In this document: positions 37,826-47,670 of the stretch, piece after piece
Position numbering within the stretch: position 1 is the first letter of the stretch
Layout: each line of letters starts with the position of its first letter
NCBI GenBank assembly: GCA_030595125.1
Contig: JAUVDV010000017.1
Span: 1 to 64,000 of the forward strand
From: Deltaproteobacteria bacterium
Lineage (GTDB): Bacteria; Myxococcota_A; Polyangia; JAAYKL01
DNA length: 64,000 nucleotides
Direction of reading: 5' to 3'
Made by a program: the position numbers and the translations under genes
The notes under the pieces: generated by a model
Told to the model about the DNA's origin: nothing
Database searches by the model: none
Seen by the model: only the letters and a program-made list of their open reading frames with translations

Positions 37826-38806
37826 TCACTCCGAATCGCCGATTTCGTTCTCAATCAATTTTCGCAAACCGTCTTCCATGTTCAGCGGAGAGATGACCCG
37901 CTCGAGGTTCTGGGAAAAGATCCACAATGTATCGAAGGCTTTTCGGTCCGGGTTCACACTCTGTGCGTACACTACTTCCCTCGGATCAATCTCCTGGAGA
38001 ATTTGGTCCTTGCCGGGGTAATCCGCCACCACGACGCGGGTTCCATTGAGCGTTTCGCGAAAACCCTGCTTCATGTCCCCGATGAGGTCACTGACAATCT
38101 TGTCGAGATCCCCGGCTGCGATTGCCCACGGAACTCTCGGTAGTTTGAGGTCCCGTTCCCTCGTCGCGAGAAAGGCGGTCACGGCATCTATTCTTCTGCC
38201 TTCTTCTCTGGCGATCAATCCGCTGCAATACCAGGTGTCTGAAATGTTGGGATCCAGGTTCAGCGAGCGATTCACAAGCTTCTTTGCCTCATCGATCTCA
38301 CCGAGGTCCAGAAGCGCTCGTCCGAGGATCGTCTGATATGCCGCCGGCAACGAGTCGATTTCGCCGATCTGGCTGATCCGCTCACGGGCGATCTCCTCGC
38401 GCCCCGTGCCGAGCAAGGCGTCCACCTCTACCAGTGCCACATCGGCGAGTTCCTGAGCCGAGAGATCCATTTCGGCGGCACGTCGGCACAGCCGAATCGC
38501 CTCATCGGGATCGGCATCGGGATGCACGAGCAGCTCTGCGGCGTTGAGGATCGGCTCCAGGTACCATTCATCAAGATCGATGGCTTTTTTGTAGTTCTCC
38601 AGCGCGTTGTCAAAGTCCCCACCCATGGCATGAACATAGCCGATGAGATTGTGAACCTCCGGATTTTCCGGCGAGATTTCCAGGGCCTGGTGGGCTGCGG
38701 CCAGCGCGAGGGTAACCTTTCCCCGCGTCACGAGATCCAAGCTCCTGTCCATGTGGGCGGAAAACCTGTCCATTGTCACCGGCCTCCTTGGAGCCGATCC
38801 CGGCAA
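37826..38806 (-). CDS. TPR-repeat protein
   Basis: ALAAAHQALEISPENPEVHNLIGYVHAMGGDFDNALENYKKAIDLDEWYLEP. Confidence 0.8.
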   Translation of the reverse strand: MPGSAPRRPVTMDRFSAHMDRSLDLVTRGKVTLALAAAHQALEISPENPEVHNLIGYVHAMGGDFDNALENYKKAIDLDEWYLEPILNAAELLVHPDADPDEAIRLCRRAAEMDLSAQELADVALVEVDALLGTGREEIARERISQIGEIDSLPAAYQTILGRALLDLGEIDEAKKLVNRSLNLDPNISDTWYCSGLIAREEGRRIDAVTAFLATRERDLKLPRVPWAIAAGDLDKIVSDLIGDMKQGFRETLNGTRVVVADYPGKDQILQEIDPREVVYAQSVNPDRKAFDTLWIFSQNLERVISPLNMEDGLRKLIENEIGDSE

Positions 38807-38864
38807 GTACTTAGCCGGACTAGATAGTGCATGGTTCGGCGTCGGTCAACTCGATTGATATGAA

Positions 38865-39155
38865 TTACAGACCTTGCTCACGGGCGCGTTCGATGGCTGC
38901 GCGGATGGCGGGGGGGAGGTAGATTTCGGACAGATCGAGCCTGGCCAGGGCGCCGGCGAGGACGTCGCAGCGGTCTTCGGGCCCAAGTTGATCGTGGATG
39001 AGTACGATATTGAAGTCGTGAAGACGACACAGACCTCCCCTGGAAGAGCCGGCGTCGTTCCTGGAGATCAGGTCTTCGTAGCGCACCTCGATGCCCAGCT
39101 TGTTCGCTGCTCCCTCCAGCAACGACAGGAGGTTTCGCGGATCGGGGGTTTTCAC
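38865..39155 (-). CDS. Small protein of unknown function, GTG start overlapping thyX-like stop (GTGA)
   Basis: VKTPDPRNLLSLLEGAANKLGIEVRYEDL...; 39153-39155 GTG overlaps TGA at 39152-39154. Confidence 0.6.
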   Translation of the reverse strand: MKTPDPRNLLSLLEGAANKLGIEVRYEDLISRNDAGSSRGGLCRLHDFNIVLIHDQLGPEDRCDVLAGALARLDLSEIYLPPAIRAAIERAREQGL

Positions 39156-40645
39156 GGATCGAGGTCTGAAGGATCTATCTGCGGCTTGCGTCCGAACACG
39201 TTCTCGAAGCGCTCGACGAAGTGATCCTTTCCGCACAGGAGAAGCGCTCCGAGGGGCATGACCCTGGTGACCTCCTGCCCTATCCTGATGGCGAGATCCC
39301 TGATGTCCCACTGGGCGTGTGAGTCCTCCCGCAACCTTGCAAAGTGATACAGATCTCGCAAGTTGGTGGTCATGAGGACACGCCGGCGATGGGAGTTTGT
39401 CAGCACGTACGGCGCTGCCCCCGGATTTGTTGCGACGAGATCGTGAAATACTGCCTCGGTTCTGTCCGCAAATTTTCGCAGATCGTCTTCGAAACCGCAC
39501 TCGATAATGGATGGAGGCACGGTGAGCCCGAGATTCGGATCGTAGGCGCACACCGATTGGGTTGTCATGCGATGGCGCTTGAGCTGGGCATAACAAGCGG
39601 CGCAGACCGTGAGCTCGAACGTGAGGCTCACGTGCTCGAATTCCCGTCCGGGGCTGTCGAAGAACTCCATCCGGCGCATGGCCGCCTCGAAAAGACCCGC
39701 GAGTTTCTTCCTGTTCAGGTTGGAGGCTGCAGCCCGGCAGGCTTCGAACGAACGCCCCGACGCTTTGGCCAGCAACGCTGCCGCTATGATTTCGTCCGGG
39801 TTCCCGGGGCTTTCCACCAGGCGCACGGGATCTTCTTCGCCGGTGGCGCTCACTTCCTCGACGAGGATTTGATTTGCCAGATCCTTTAACTCCGCCGCCG
39901 TTTCAAGGTCGAACGAAGAGGCCTTTGTGAAGAGCAGCAACGAGGGGGCGATGGCGGTGGCTCGCTCGTGCAGGAGTTCTCCGAGTTCGCGCAGTTCGGC
40001 CAGTGGGGACGCGGCCATCCTTCTGATAATGAGCTCCAGGTTGCGGGCGTTTGCGGTGAAGCCGAGCTGGCCGTTGGTGGCGAGGATCGTTGCGTACCTC
40101 GCGTCCTCCTTTGCCCATCCGCTCAGCAGCCTGCGCCCCGATTTTTTTGTTGTGAGATCCGGATGGCGTTTCTCGAGGCGTTCGAGAAGAGCGTGATTGA
40201 ACTTCTTGTAGAGTTCGGACTGTTCCGCCACGATCTCGCACAACACGGCCTCGAACGGAGTGTTCCGGATCTCGTCGGGCAACACGAAATCGTGGTCCAG
40301 AGTGATGTATCGCTGGCTCTTTTCGGTGAACGAGCAGAGACGAAAGTGTTCGAGCGCCTCGATCGCCAATCTTGATATTCCAAGCAGGTCGAAGTTAAAG
40401 ACCGCATGCTCCGCCACCGAGTGATGGCCCATCCCGAAGATGATAGTGCGGTTGGATTTTCTGGCTTTCTCGACCTGTTCGAGGGACTCGCGCCGAAGTT
40501 CACCCACGGGTCTGGGATCGCGACTGATCCGCGCGTAGGCCGCACAGAGCACCTCCGGGGTCAGTCGATCGGGAGAGATGCCCGCCCCTCGCGCTTCCTC
40601 GAGCACGTTCGAGTCAATGTTGTATCCGGCGAGAACGACTCTCAT
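39152..40645 (-). CDS. thyX: Tandem-domain ThyX-like flavin-dependent thymidylate synthase
   Basis: GMGHHSVAEHAVFNFDLLGISRLAIEALEHFRLCSFTEKSQRY (domain 1); EFEHVSLTFELTVCAACYAQLKRHRMTTQSVCAY (domain 2). Confidence 0.8.
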   Translation of the reverse strand: MRVVLAGYNIDSNVLEEARGAGISPDRLTPEVLCAAYARISRDPRPVGELRRESLEQVEKARKSNRTIIFGMGHHSVAEHAVFNFDLLGISRLAIEALEHFRLCSFTEKSQRYITLDHDFVLPDEIRNTPFEAVLCEIVAEQSELYKKFNHALLERLEKRHPDLTTKKSGRRLLSGWAKEDARYATILATNGQLGFTANARNLELIIRRMAASPLAELRELGELLHERATAIAPSLLLFTKASSFDLETAAELKDLANQILVEEVSATGEEDPVRLVESPGNPDEIIAAALLAKASGRSFEACRAAASNLNRKKLAGLFEAAMRRMEFFDSPGREFEHVSLTFELTVCAACYAQLKRHRMTTQSVCAYDPNLGLTVPPSIIECGFEDDLRKFADRTEAVFHDLVATNPGAAPYVLTNSHRRRVLMTTNLRDLYHFARLREDSHAQWDIRDLAIRIGQEVTRVMPLGALLLCGKDHFVERFENVFGRKPQIDPSDLDP

Positions 40646-40788
40646 GTCAGCACAGCCTCCTTCAAGGAATTAGCCTCAGGGAAACTCTAGCCAACCTGAC
40701 GGTTCACCGCAACAGCGCGATTCACACGACAGAATGTAGTCAAGCTGCCGGAATATGTGGTAAGGGCTCTTTTTTTCGGAGGAACGGA

Positions 40789-41406
40789 ATGCTGCTGCCG
40801 ATAAATCCTGTGCACCCGGAGCCGCGCAAAATACGCATGGCGGTGGATACACTCATGCGCGGCGGGGTCATTGCGTATCCAACGGGAACCGTCTTCGGAT
40901 TCGGCGCCGATCTGCTCAACAAGAAGGCGGTGGAGAAGGTCTACCGGATCAAGGGCGCCAGGAAAGACAAGCCGTTCTCGTTTCTCTGCGCGGATCTGTC
41001 ACAGATAGCCCGGTACGCTCGCGTCTCCGACGGGGCATACCGCATCATGCGTCGACTGGTTCCCGGCCCGTACACCTTCGTGCTCGAGGCCACCAGGGAA
41101 GTACCCAAGCTGTGCATGAGCAAGCGAAAGACCGTTGGAATAAGAGTCCCCGATCACCCCGTCGCTCTTGCCATCCTCACGGAATTGGGGCGCCCGATCA
41201 TCTCCACCTCGGCCAGGCGCGATGACGACGACGACGACTGGATACCCAACGACCCCGAGGAGATCAGCCTCAAGTTCAAGCAGCTCGACATGGTGATCGA
41301 CGCGGGAATGGGCGGCCTCAACCCGTCAACAGTGCTCTCGTTCAATGACCACGGCGGGATCGAGGTCATCAGACAAGGCGCCGGTCCGGTTGATGATATT
41401 TTGTAA
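40789..41406 (+). CDS. Sua5/YciO/YrdC-family protein
   Basis: GGVIAYPTGTVFGFGADLLNKKAVEKVYRIKGARKDKPFSFLC; TVGIRVPDHPVALAIL; PIISTSA. Confidence 0.9.
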   Translation: MLLPINPVHPEPRKIRMAVDTLMRGGVIAYPTGTVFGFGADLLNKKAVEKVYRIKGARKDKPFSFLCADLSQIARYARVSDGAYRIMRRLVPGPYTFVLEATREVPKLCMSKRKTVGIRVPDHPVALAILTELGRPIISTSARRDDDDDDWIPNDPEEISLKFKQLDMVIDAGMGGLNPSTVLSFNDHGGIEVIRQGAGPVDDIL

Positions 41407-41411
41407 CCCCC

Positions 41412-42344
41412 TCAGGGATTGAGTTCGTCGAGGTCGAGGTTTCCCATTTTCGTATCAGGCACGCGAAACACAACGGTCACATCGCTTTGTGAATCTCCGT
41501 GAGTCCAGTAGTAGGCCACGTACCCGTTGAGCAGCCGCTGTCTGAGCGGAGGCGGCCCCTCGATGGACAACAGGTCGGCTCCTAGCGGGAAGGCGATCAC
41601 CGTGCGTGCGATCGCGTCCGGCCCTGCGATGGGTGGGAGAGGGATCGAAAGGGTTCTGGCTTCGAGCGCACCCTCTTTGGGAAGATCGGTGCTCGCCGTC
41701 AGGGCGGCGGAGGCTACGGCTCCTACCGGTACAGACTGCCGCAGTGAGACGTCGATCTGAGTTCCCTTATATCCATGGACGGACTTTGGCGCGATTGCGA
41801 CCCTGTCCGCCGATGCCGAGACACACAGATCCGGCGTCGAGAGTGTTTTCTTTCCGGGAAACCAGAATCGAATCGAATCGAGCCACATCGTTCCCTGGAC
41901 CTTCTGCTGTTTGTGAATCTTTATTCGATCCACATCGACCTCGTACACGGTCACTGCGACCTTGGGGGTCGTATGTTTTTTATCGGGAGAGGCGACCTTT
42001 CCCGGTTTGGCGGGGCATATGGGCGTTGGGGTAATTTTTTCACCGAACGCGGACAGGGGGTGCCACGGCACACCCGCGTCGAGTTGCGCCCTGATATCGT
42101 CACGCCACATACCCAGGTGCTCACTTGAAAGCATCACCAGGCATCCTCCTGCGGCGCACATGCTTCCGCGCGCGCAGTCGCTGTTGGATTCACACCTGCG
42201 TGTTTTGTCCTGCCCGGGTTCGTCAGGTCGCAACAGAACGATTGTGACGACAGCTACCACCACAACCACCGAAACCACGAATATTAGCAGTTTGGGTATT
42301 TGGAAATTGCGTTGTTTCCCCATTCGAACAGTATCTCGACCCAT
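41412..42344 (-). CDS. Membrane-anchored protein of unknown function
   Basis: TM IPKLLIFVVSVVVVVAVVTIVLL; CESNSDCARGSMCAAGGC motif. Confidence 0.6.
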   Translation of the reverse strand: MGRDTVRMGKQRNFQIPKLLIFVVSVVVVVAVVTIVLLRPDEPGQDKTRRCESNSDCARGSMCAAGGCLVMLSSEHLGMWRDDIRAQLDAGVPWHPLSAFGEKITPTPICPAKPGKVASPDKKHTTPKVAVTVYEVDVDRIKIHKQQKVQGTMWLDSIRFWFPGKKTLSTPDLCVSASADRVAIAPKSVHGYKGTQIDVSLRQSVPVGAVASAALTASTDLPKEGALEARTLSIPLPPIAGPDAIARTVIAFPLGADLLSIEGPPPLRQRLLNGYVAYYWTHGDSQSDVTVVFRVPDTKMGNLDLDELNP

Positions 42345-42478
42345 CGAGCGGCCTCCTTTTTATCTCGAAATCTCAAACAGAATCCGACGCTTCGTGGCCA
42401 AGATTTGTCATTGTCCCTTTCCTTATTCCAATACTTTCGGTAAATAGTGTCAATTCGGATGTTGGTAGAAAGGCCATC

Positions 42479-43858
42479 ATGAAGGAAATACCAAACAGGC
42501 ACTTCTTCATCGCGTTCATCATGCTGGCAGTGCTTCTCCCGAGCTGGACAGTGTTTGCGCAGGATCCGGCGCCTAAGGATGACAGTGCGCCGGCTGTACC
42601 ACCGCCCCCGTCCGATGAGCCTTCCGACGTTCCGCCCCCACCGCCGGCTGCCGGCTCTCCGCCGGCGAAGTACAAATCGGACAAGACCAAGGTGTGGGGG
42701 ACCACGAAGACCGCGCCCGCTGAAAAGACCAAGTCCACAACGCTGACTTCGCCATCCGAAGAGGCCAAGAAGAAGGAAGCGGCTGAGCAGAAGAAGAAGG
42801 AAGCGGCCGAGCTGAAGAAGAAATGCGACGACCTGAAGAAGAGCGGCGAGGAGATGCCCGACGAGTGCAAGGCCGCCGATCTGGAGATTGTTTTCCAGGG
42901 CGCCGTCAAGAGGCCGACAAAACCGTTGAAGTCAGTGGTCCAGGCAAAGGATGTCGAGTCCGACAAGCTGCACGAGAAGGGTATTACTTACACAAAGGAT
43001 CCATATCTTTACGACGAAGCGAAGGTCAGTGTCTGGGAGATAGCCCGCAGGGAGCCGGAACTCCTGCCAGAGTCCAGGGCCGGCTTTTTCTCGGTGGGGG
43101 TCAACGCGGGATATCCTATGATGTTCGCCCGGGGATCGGTGGTGAGCAGTGTCTACCAGCCGGTGATCGATTTTGCGGCCGAGGCGCGATACCAGATGTT
43201 CCGGATGCTGCAACTCGCCGTCGTCGCCGATGTCCATATACTCAAGGGCGGATCGGTAGCTACCAAGGAGATAACGCCGTCGACTCTGTATCCCGATCAG
43301 GATCCGGCCGCCACGGTACCATTGAGGCATCCCCGCGATGTGGGCGCCACCGTTCAGAACTATGTGGGATTTGGACTGCGACCGACCGTGCGGTTCGACC
43401 TGGAATACAGAGGGTTTGAGTTGGTCACGGGCGTCGGCTTCGGCTGGCACCTGTTCCATACGTCCGGCAAGTGGCGAACCAAGTTGCCCGAAGATGATCG
43501 GGCGAACAGTTACGACATCGATATGCAAGCCCGATGGCTCGGGGACGACGAGGCGTTCTATGAGTTTGAAGCGACCGACAGCGGAGTATATTCCGTGTTC
43601 GAGTTGGCGTTTCTTCGCCGCTGGCTCGACGGGAAGTTGGGAGCGGGTATCCTCATGAAATACACCTTGCCCCTCCATGGTACGGTGGAGCCCGACGTGA
43701 AGGTCAAGGAGAGCTTCGGGGTCGGGACGTCTCCCGCATATTCCACCGACTGGTTGGGGTATACCACCGATGAGAACGATTACGGGGACACATTTATACG
43801 GAACTTGAGTTCCGTGAGCTTTCTTTCCTTCGGTCTGATCGCCGACTGGAGGTTTTAG
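42479..43858 (+). CDS. Secreted/outer-membrane protein with Lys/Glu helix and beta-barrel-like C-terminus
   Basis: Signal peptide ...LLPSWTVFAQ; KKKEAAEQKKKEAAELKKKCDDLKK; terminal FLSFGLIADWRF. Confidence 0.6.
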   Translation: MKEIPNRHFFIAFIMLAVLLPSWTVFAQDPAPKDDSAPAVPPPPSDEPSDVPPPPPAAGSPPAKYKSDKTKVWGTTKTAPAEKTKSTTLTSPSEEAKKKEAAEQKKKEAAELKKKCDDLKKSGEEMPDECKAADLEIVFQGAVKRPTKPLKSVVQAKDVESDKLHEKGITYTKDPYLYDEAKVSVWEIARREPELLPESRAGFFSVGVNAGYPMMFARGSVVSSVYQPVIDFAAEARYQMFRMLQLAVVADVHILKGGSVATKEITPSTLYPDQDPAATVPLRHPRDVGATVQNYVGFGLRPTVRFDLEYRGFELVTGVGFGWHLFHTSGKWRTKLPEDDRANSYDIDMQARWLGDDEAFYEFEATDSGVYSVFELAFLRRWLDGKLGAGILMKYTLPLHGTVEPDVKVKESFGVGTSPAYSTDWLGYTTDENDYGDTFIRNLSSVSFLSFGLIADWRF

Positions 43859-43860
43859 AG

Positions 43861-44658
43861 ATGAGAGCGATAACAGAAAACAATAGGTTGATAAAATCAA
43901 CGATCACCGCCGCGATCATCATCGCATTCGCCGTTGTCCTCGATGCGCGTGAAGCAAGAGCGCAAGATGATCCGGATGTTCAGCTGGTTTCCACCAGGCG
44001 CGCAGGAGATCCGGGGTTCAGGACGGATCTGGGGTTTCATGTGGCCATCGGAGGAAACAGTTGCATCGGCGGCGGCTCCGGATACGCCAGTTGTTATGGC
44101 GCCGACGATTCGTGGGACACGAGCGTCGGAGTCTCGGGCGGTATTCTGCTCAGACCGCTCAAGTTGTTCTCGGTGGGCATGGACATTACTTACGGGAGAA
44201 TGCGTTACCACCAGATAACGGCCAACAAGTGGTCCGACCTGACCTTCGGACCGGTCGCGCGGTTCCATTTCCCAATTCGTTTCAAGGGCCTTTACTTCGA
44301 GCCGAATGTTGGTCTCCAGGTGGGGTTCGTCAAGGGGGTAATGTACGAGAACGAGAGCGATCTGCAGGATTCACTCAATCGCGAGCACATCCACATGGGC
44401 GCGTTTTTTGCGCTCCCGTTCGGTCTGGATTTCTTCCCGCTTCCCAGGCTGGGGTTTGGCCTGGAGTTCAGGCTTATCAGAACCATCTACACTGAAGTCT
44501 GTTTCGAATCATCGGGCGGCGTTGCCTGCCGGGGTATTAACGATGAAGCGCTGACAGATCGGTATGACCTTCCGTTCGGCGGCGTTCCTGCAGATAAGGG
44601 AATCGAGAAATTTCCAATGAAACTTTTCTGGGGAGTCCATGGGTTGTACTATTTCTAG
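43861..44658 (+). CDS. Putative outer-membrane beta-barrel protein
   Basis: Signal peptide; beta-strand pattern, terminal FWGVHGLYYF; 2 nt downstream of preceding CDS. Confidence 0.6.
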   Translation: MRAITENNRLIKSTITAAIIIAFAVVLDAREARAQDDPDVQLVSTRRAGDPGFRTDLGFHVAIGGNSCIGGGSGYASCYGADDSWDTSVGVSGGILLRPLKLFSVGMDITYGRMRYHQITANKWSDLTFGPVARFHFPIRFKGLYFEPNVGLQVGFVKGVMYENESDLQDSLNREHIHMGAFFALPFGLDFFPLPRLGFGLEFRLIRTIYTEVCFESSGGVACRGINDEALTDRYDLPFGGVPADKGIEKFPMKLFWGVHGLYYF

Positions 44659-45555
44659 TTGATGCAACCCGAGAACAACTCGCTCTTAAAGACTATCAGC
44701 AACATCGCCCGGGCAACCGTCTTTCCGGGGGATCTGGTTATCTCCAAAAGGCGTTTTGTGGGGATCTATTCCATTCGTCTGATGTTCCTGGTGGGTCATC
44801 GACTCTGGAAGGATCGCTGCATGCGTCAGGCAGCTGCCCTTGCGTATCAGACCTTCCTCTCCCTGGTTCCACTTCTGGCCATCGCCCTCGCCGTGGCCTC
44901 GACGCTCGAACTCGAGCCTTACATGGACAGGGTGAGCAGCGCCCTGGAGGGCATCCTTCTGCCCGCCGCCGCCGCCGATGCCGGACAGCACATCCGCGAT
45001 CTGGTCTCCTCCATCAAGCCGAAGACGCTGACCATTTTTGGAGGCATCACGCTGGTGTTTCTGGCAATGACCTTGTTGTTCAACGTGGAACAGATCACCA
45101 ACGACATCTTCCGATGCTCCAAATCCCGCAAGCTCTGGCTGAGGATCCTGACCGGACTCGCCCTGATCATCTTCGCTCCCCTCGCGGTGGGACTCTCGTT
45201 TTATTTCACCGGAAAGGCGTTCTTTCTTCCTCATGCGGCCGCCGTTGTGCTCCCGTTCGTCTTCACCGTGACGGCCCTTTTTCTTTGCTACTGGAGGCTT
45301 CCCCATAGAAAAATCCTGATGCGCCACTCCCTGGTCTCTGCCCTGACGGCCGGGCTGTTCTTCGAGGCGGTGAAGATGGGTTTTGCCCTGTACGCGCGAC
45401 ACCTGGGGGTCACCCTTTCCTATGTCTACGGTACGATGGCCATCCTGCCCCTGTTTATGATCTGGGTATACCTGGCCTGGATCATCTTCCTGTTCGGCGC
45501 AGAACTGAACGCCGCTCTCCACGAGGTCAAGAGGCACGACACCTTCGAAGGCTGA
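44659..45555 (+). CDS. YihY/BrkB-family membrane protein
   Basis: RQAAALAYQTFLSLVPLLAIALAV; YGTMAILPLFMIWVYLAWIIFLFGAELNAAL. Confidence 0.92.
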   Translation: MMQPENNSLLKTISNIARATVFPGDLVISKRRFVGIYSIRLMFLVGHRLWKDRCMRQAAALAYQTFLSLVPLLAIALAVASTLELEPYMDRVSSALEGILLPAAAADAGQHIRDLVSSIKPKTLTIFGGITLVFLAMTLLFNVEQITNDIFRCSKSRKLWLRILTGLALIIFAPLAVGLSFYFTGKAFFLPHAAAVVLPFVFTVTALFLCYWRLPHRKILMRHSLVSALTAGLFFEAVKMGFALYARHLGVTLSYVYGTMAILPLFMIWVYLAWIIFLFGAELNAALHEVKRHDTFEG

Positions 45556-45566
45556 TAGGCGGAATG

Positions 45567-46757
45567 TCAGACGAGACTGAAGGCGTGATCGAAATCGGCG
45601 ATAATATCCTCGATGTCCTCGCATCCTATTGAGACGCGAACCAACCCGTCGGTGATGCCGGCTGCCAGTCTCGACTCGCGGGGCATCGTCGCGTGGGTCA
45701 TGCTCGATGGATGCTGTATGAGGGTCTCGATCCCACCCAGCGAGACCGCCAGGGTCATGATGTCGACGTTATCCAGAAGCTTTGTGCCGGCTTCAATTCC
45801 ACCCTTGACCTCGAAAGAGATCAGCGCGCCGGGACCGTCCATCTGGCGCAATGCGAGCTCGTGCTGAGGATGGCTCTTCAATCCGGGGTAGCGAACCCAC
45901 TCCACCTTGGGGTGGGACTCCAGGTACGCGGCGGCCTTTATCGCATTTTCCTGGCAGGCCTTCACGCGCAGTGAGAGGGTTTTCAGTCCTCTGAGCACCA
46001 GCCATGCCTGATGGGGATCCATGCACGCGCCCAGGAAATTGGCGACCGGCTTGATCTTCGCGTACAGGTCCTTTGTGGAGGTCACGATCATGCCGGACAC
46101 AACGTCGGTATGCCCGTTGATGAACTTGGTCATGCTGTGGAAGACCACGTCGGCGCCGAGTTCGAGGGGGCGCTGCAATATGGGGCTCGCGAACGTGTTG
46201 TCCACTATCAACAGAGCGCCGTGATTGTGGGCGATCTCCGCGATCTCCTTGATGTCAGTCATTACGATGGTCGGGTTTGCCGGGGTCTCCACGAAGATGG
46301 CCTTCGTCTCAGGGGTCAGCGCCGCCTTGACCTCATCTGCTTTGGATGTGTCCACGAACGTTGATTTCACGGCGAACCTGGACCAGTCCCGTTCGATCAC
46401 CATTCGGGACGGACCGTACTGCGAACTCGTTCCGACCAGATGATCTCCGGCGTTCATCAGGGAGAACACCAGGTTGTTGATACACGCCATTCCCGAGCCC
46501 GTGGCGATGGCGCCCTGTCCACCCTCGAGGGCGCAGACAGCCTCTTCGAGACGCCCGATGGTCGGGTTGCCCATTCGCGTGTAAATATGCCCCTCGCCCT
46601 CGCCGGAGAAGAGCGCCGCCCCGTGCGCGCAGTTGTCGAAGCAGAACGTGGACGACTGGATGATCGGAGGTGCGACCGCCATTGTGGCAGGGTCGGAGTA
46701 TTGGCCCGCGTGGATATTCCTGGTTGCCAGGCCCTTGTTTTTCAGATCGTGGCTCAT
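45567..46757 (-). CDS. Cys/Met metabolism PLP-dependent enzyme (cystathionine gamma-synthase / methionine gamma-lyase family)
   Basis: YTRMGNPTIGRLEEAVCALEGGQGAIATGSGMACI; DNTFASPILQRPLELGADVVFHSMTKFINGHTDVVSG; SLGGIETLIQHPSSMTHA. Confidence 0.95.
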   Translation of the reverse strand: MSHDLKNKGLATRNIHAGQYSDPATMAVAPPIIQSSTFCFDNCAHGAALFSGEGEGHIYTRMGNPTIGRLEEAVCALEGGQGAIATGSGMACINNLVFSLMNAGDHLVGTSSQYGPSRMVIERDWSRFAVKSTFVDTSKADEVKAALTPETKAIFVETPANPTIVMTDIKEIAEIAHNHGALLIVDNTFASPILQRPLELGADVVFHSMTKFINGHTDVVSGMIVTSTKDLYAKIKPVANFLGACMDPHQAWLVLRGLKTLSLRVKACQENAIKAAAYLESHPKVEWVRYPGLKSHPQHELALRQMDGPGALISFEVKGGIEAGTKLLDNVDIMTLAVSLGGIETLIQHPSSMTHATMPRESRLAAGITDGLVRVSIGCEDIEDIIADFDHAFSLV

Positions 46758-46868
46758 TGACTGCGCTCCTTTCGGTGTGAAGCAAAGGTGTACTACCGAG
46801 TAGACTTAAAAACACATTGTGATGAAATTGTCGAGAGGAGATCGAATGCCGGACGGCACAATGACGAT

Positions 46869-47600
46869 TTAGGGACAGTTCGTCGGAACGGGCGTGCATG
46901 TGTCATCGAGATTATCTTGAACACCAATCTGAGAGGGGGTGGCAGTAAGCTGGTCCAGCAGGTCGCACACCTCGCAGTCGGGAAGAACGTCGTTCCCATT
47001 GATGAACAACCGCTCCACCGAGGTGAGGGCGCTCAGGCCGTTAAGGTTGGTGACGGCGGTGGCGTTATAGATTGACAAGTCCTCTCCCACCGAGGTGAGG
47101 GTGTTCAACCCGTCAAGGCTCGTCAGGACGTCGTTTGAGATGATCGACAAGCTCCCGCCCACCGATGTGAGGGCGCCAAGCCCGTCAAGGTTGGTGAGGA
47201 AGTCGTTCATGAAACCGATACGCAAGTCCCCGCCCACCGATGTGAGTGCTCCCAGACCGTTCAGGTTGGTGAGGGCCAGGTTCCCGGCGATTGTCAAGGT
47301 CCCGCCCACCGATTCAAGGCAAATCAACTCGCTCAAGTCCGTGCAAAACGGGGAGCCGATATTGAGGTCTCCCGAGATCGATGTGTATCCCGCAAGGGCT
47401 GAAAAATCCAATTGTGTAGGGATCATGAAATCGCCGCTGTATTCTCCCAGATTGCACTCTGCCGGGCCGGTATCCGAATCGGAGTCCGTGTCCGCATCCG
47501 TGTCGGTCCCACCGTCTCCGATGGACGAAACGTTCGAGCAGTCGGCAGCTGTCACGGCCAGCATCAGACCCAGTAGAAGATTCTTGATATGGCTCATCAT
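46869..47600 (-). CDS. LRR/receptor-L-like repeat lipoprotein (paralogue 4, unlinked)
   Basis: TDTDADTDSDSDTG linker; LTNLNGLGALTSVGGDLRI repeats; CEVCDLLDQLT...CTPVPTNCP. Confidence 0.8.
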   Translation of the reverse strand: MMSHIKNLLLGLMLAVTAADCSNVSSIGDGGTDTDADTDSDSDTGPAECNLGEYSGDFMIPTQLDFSALAGYTSISGDLNIGSPFCTDLSELICLESVGGTLTIAGNLALTNLNGLGALTSVGGDLRIGFMNDFLTNLDGLGALTSVGGSLSIISNDVLTSLDGLNTLTSVGEDLSIYNATAVTNLNGLSALTSVERLFINGNDVLPDCEVCDLLDQLTATPSQIGVQDNLDDTCTPVPTNCP

Positions 47601-47670
47601 GGCCCACCTCCATGTATTGGGACGATCATATCATTTTTTTGCAAGAGTCGTGACGTGCTACCAACACGCG

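Noticed and set aside
38865-39596. 243-aa reading of the ORF downstream of thyX
   Set aside because: N-terminal half overlaps thyX out of frame; the coupled GTG start at 39155 is more plausible.
45567-46757. Specific assignment as methionine gamma-lyase (megL)
   Set aside because: Family is clear but the characteristic active-site Cys context (YGCT) reads QYGPS; substrate specificity left open.
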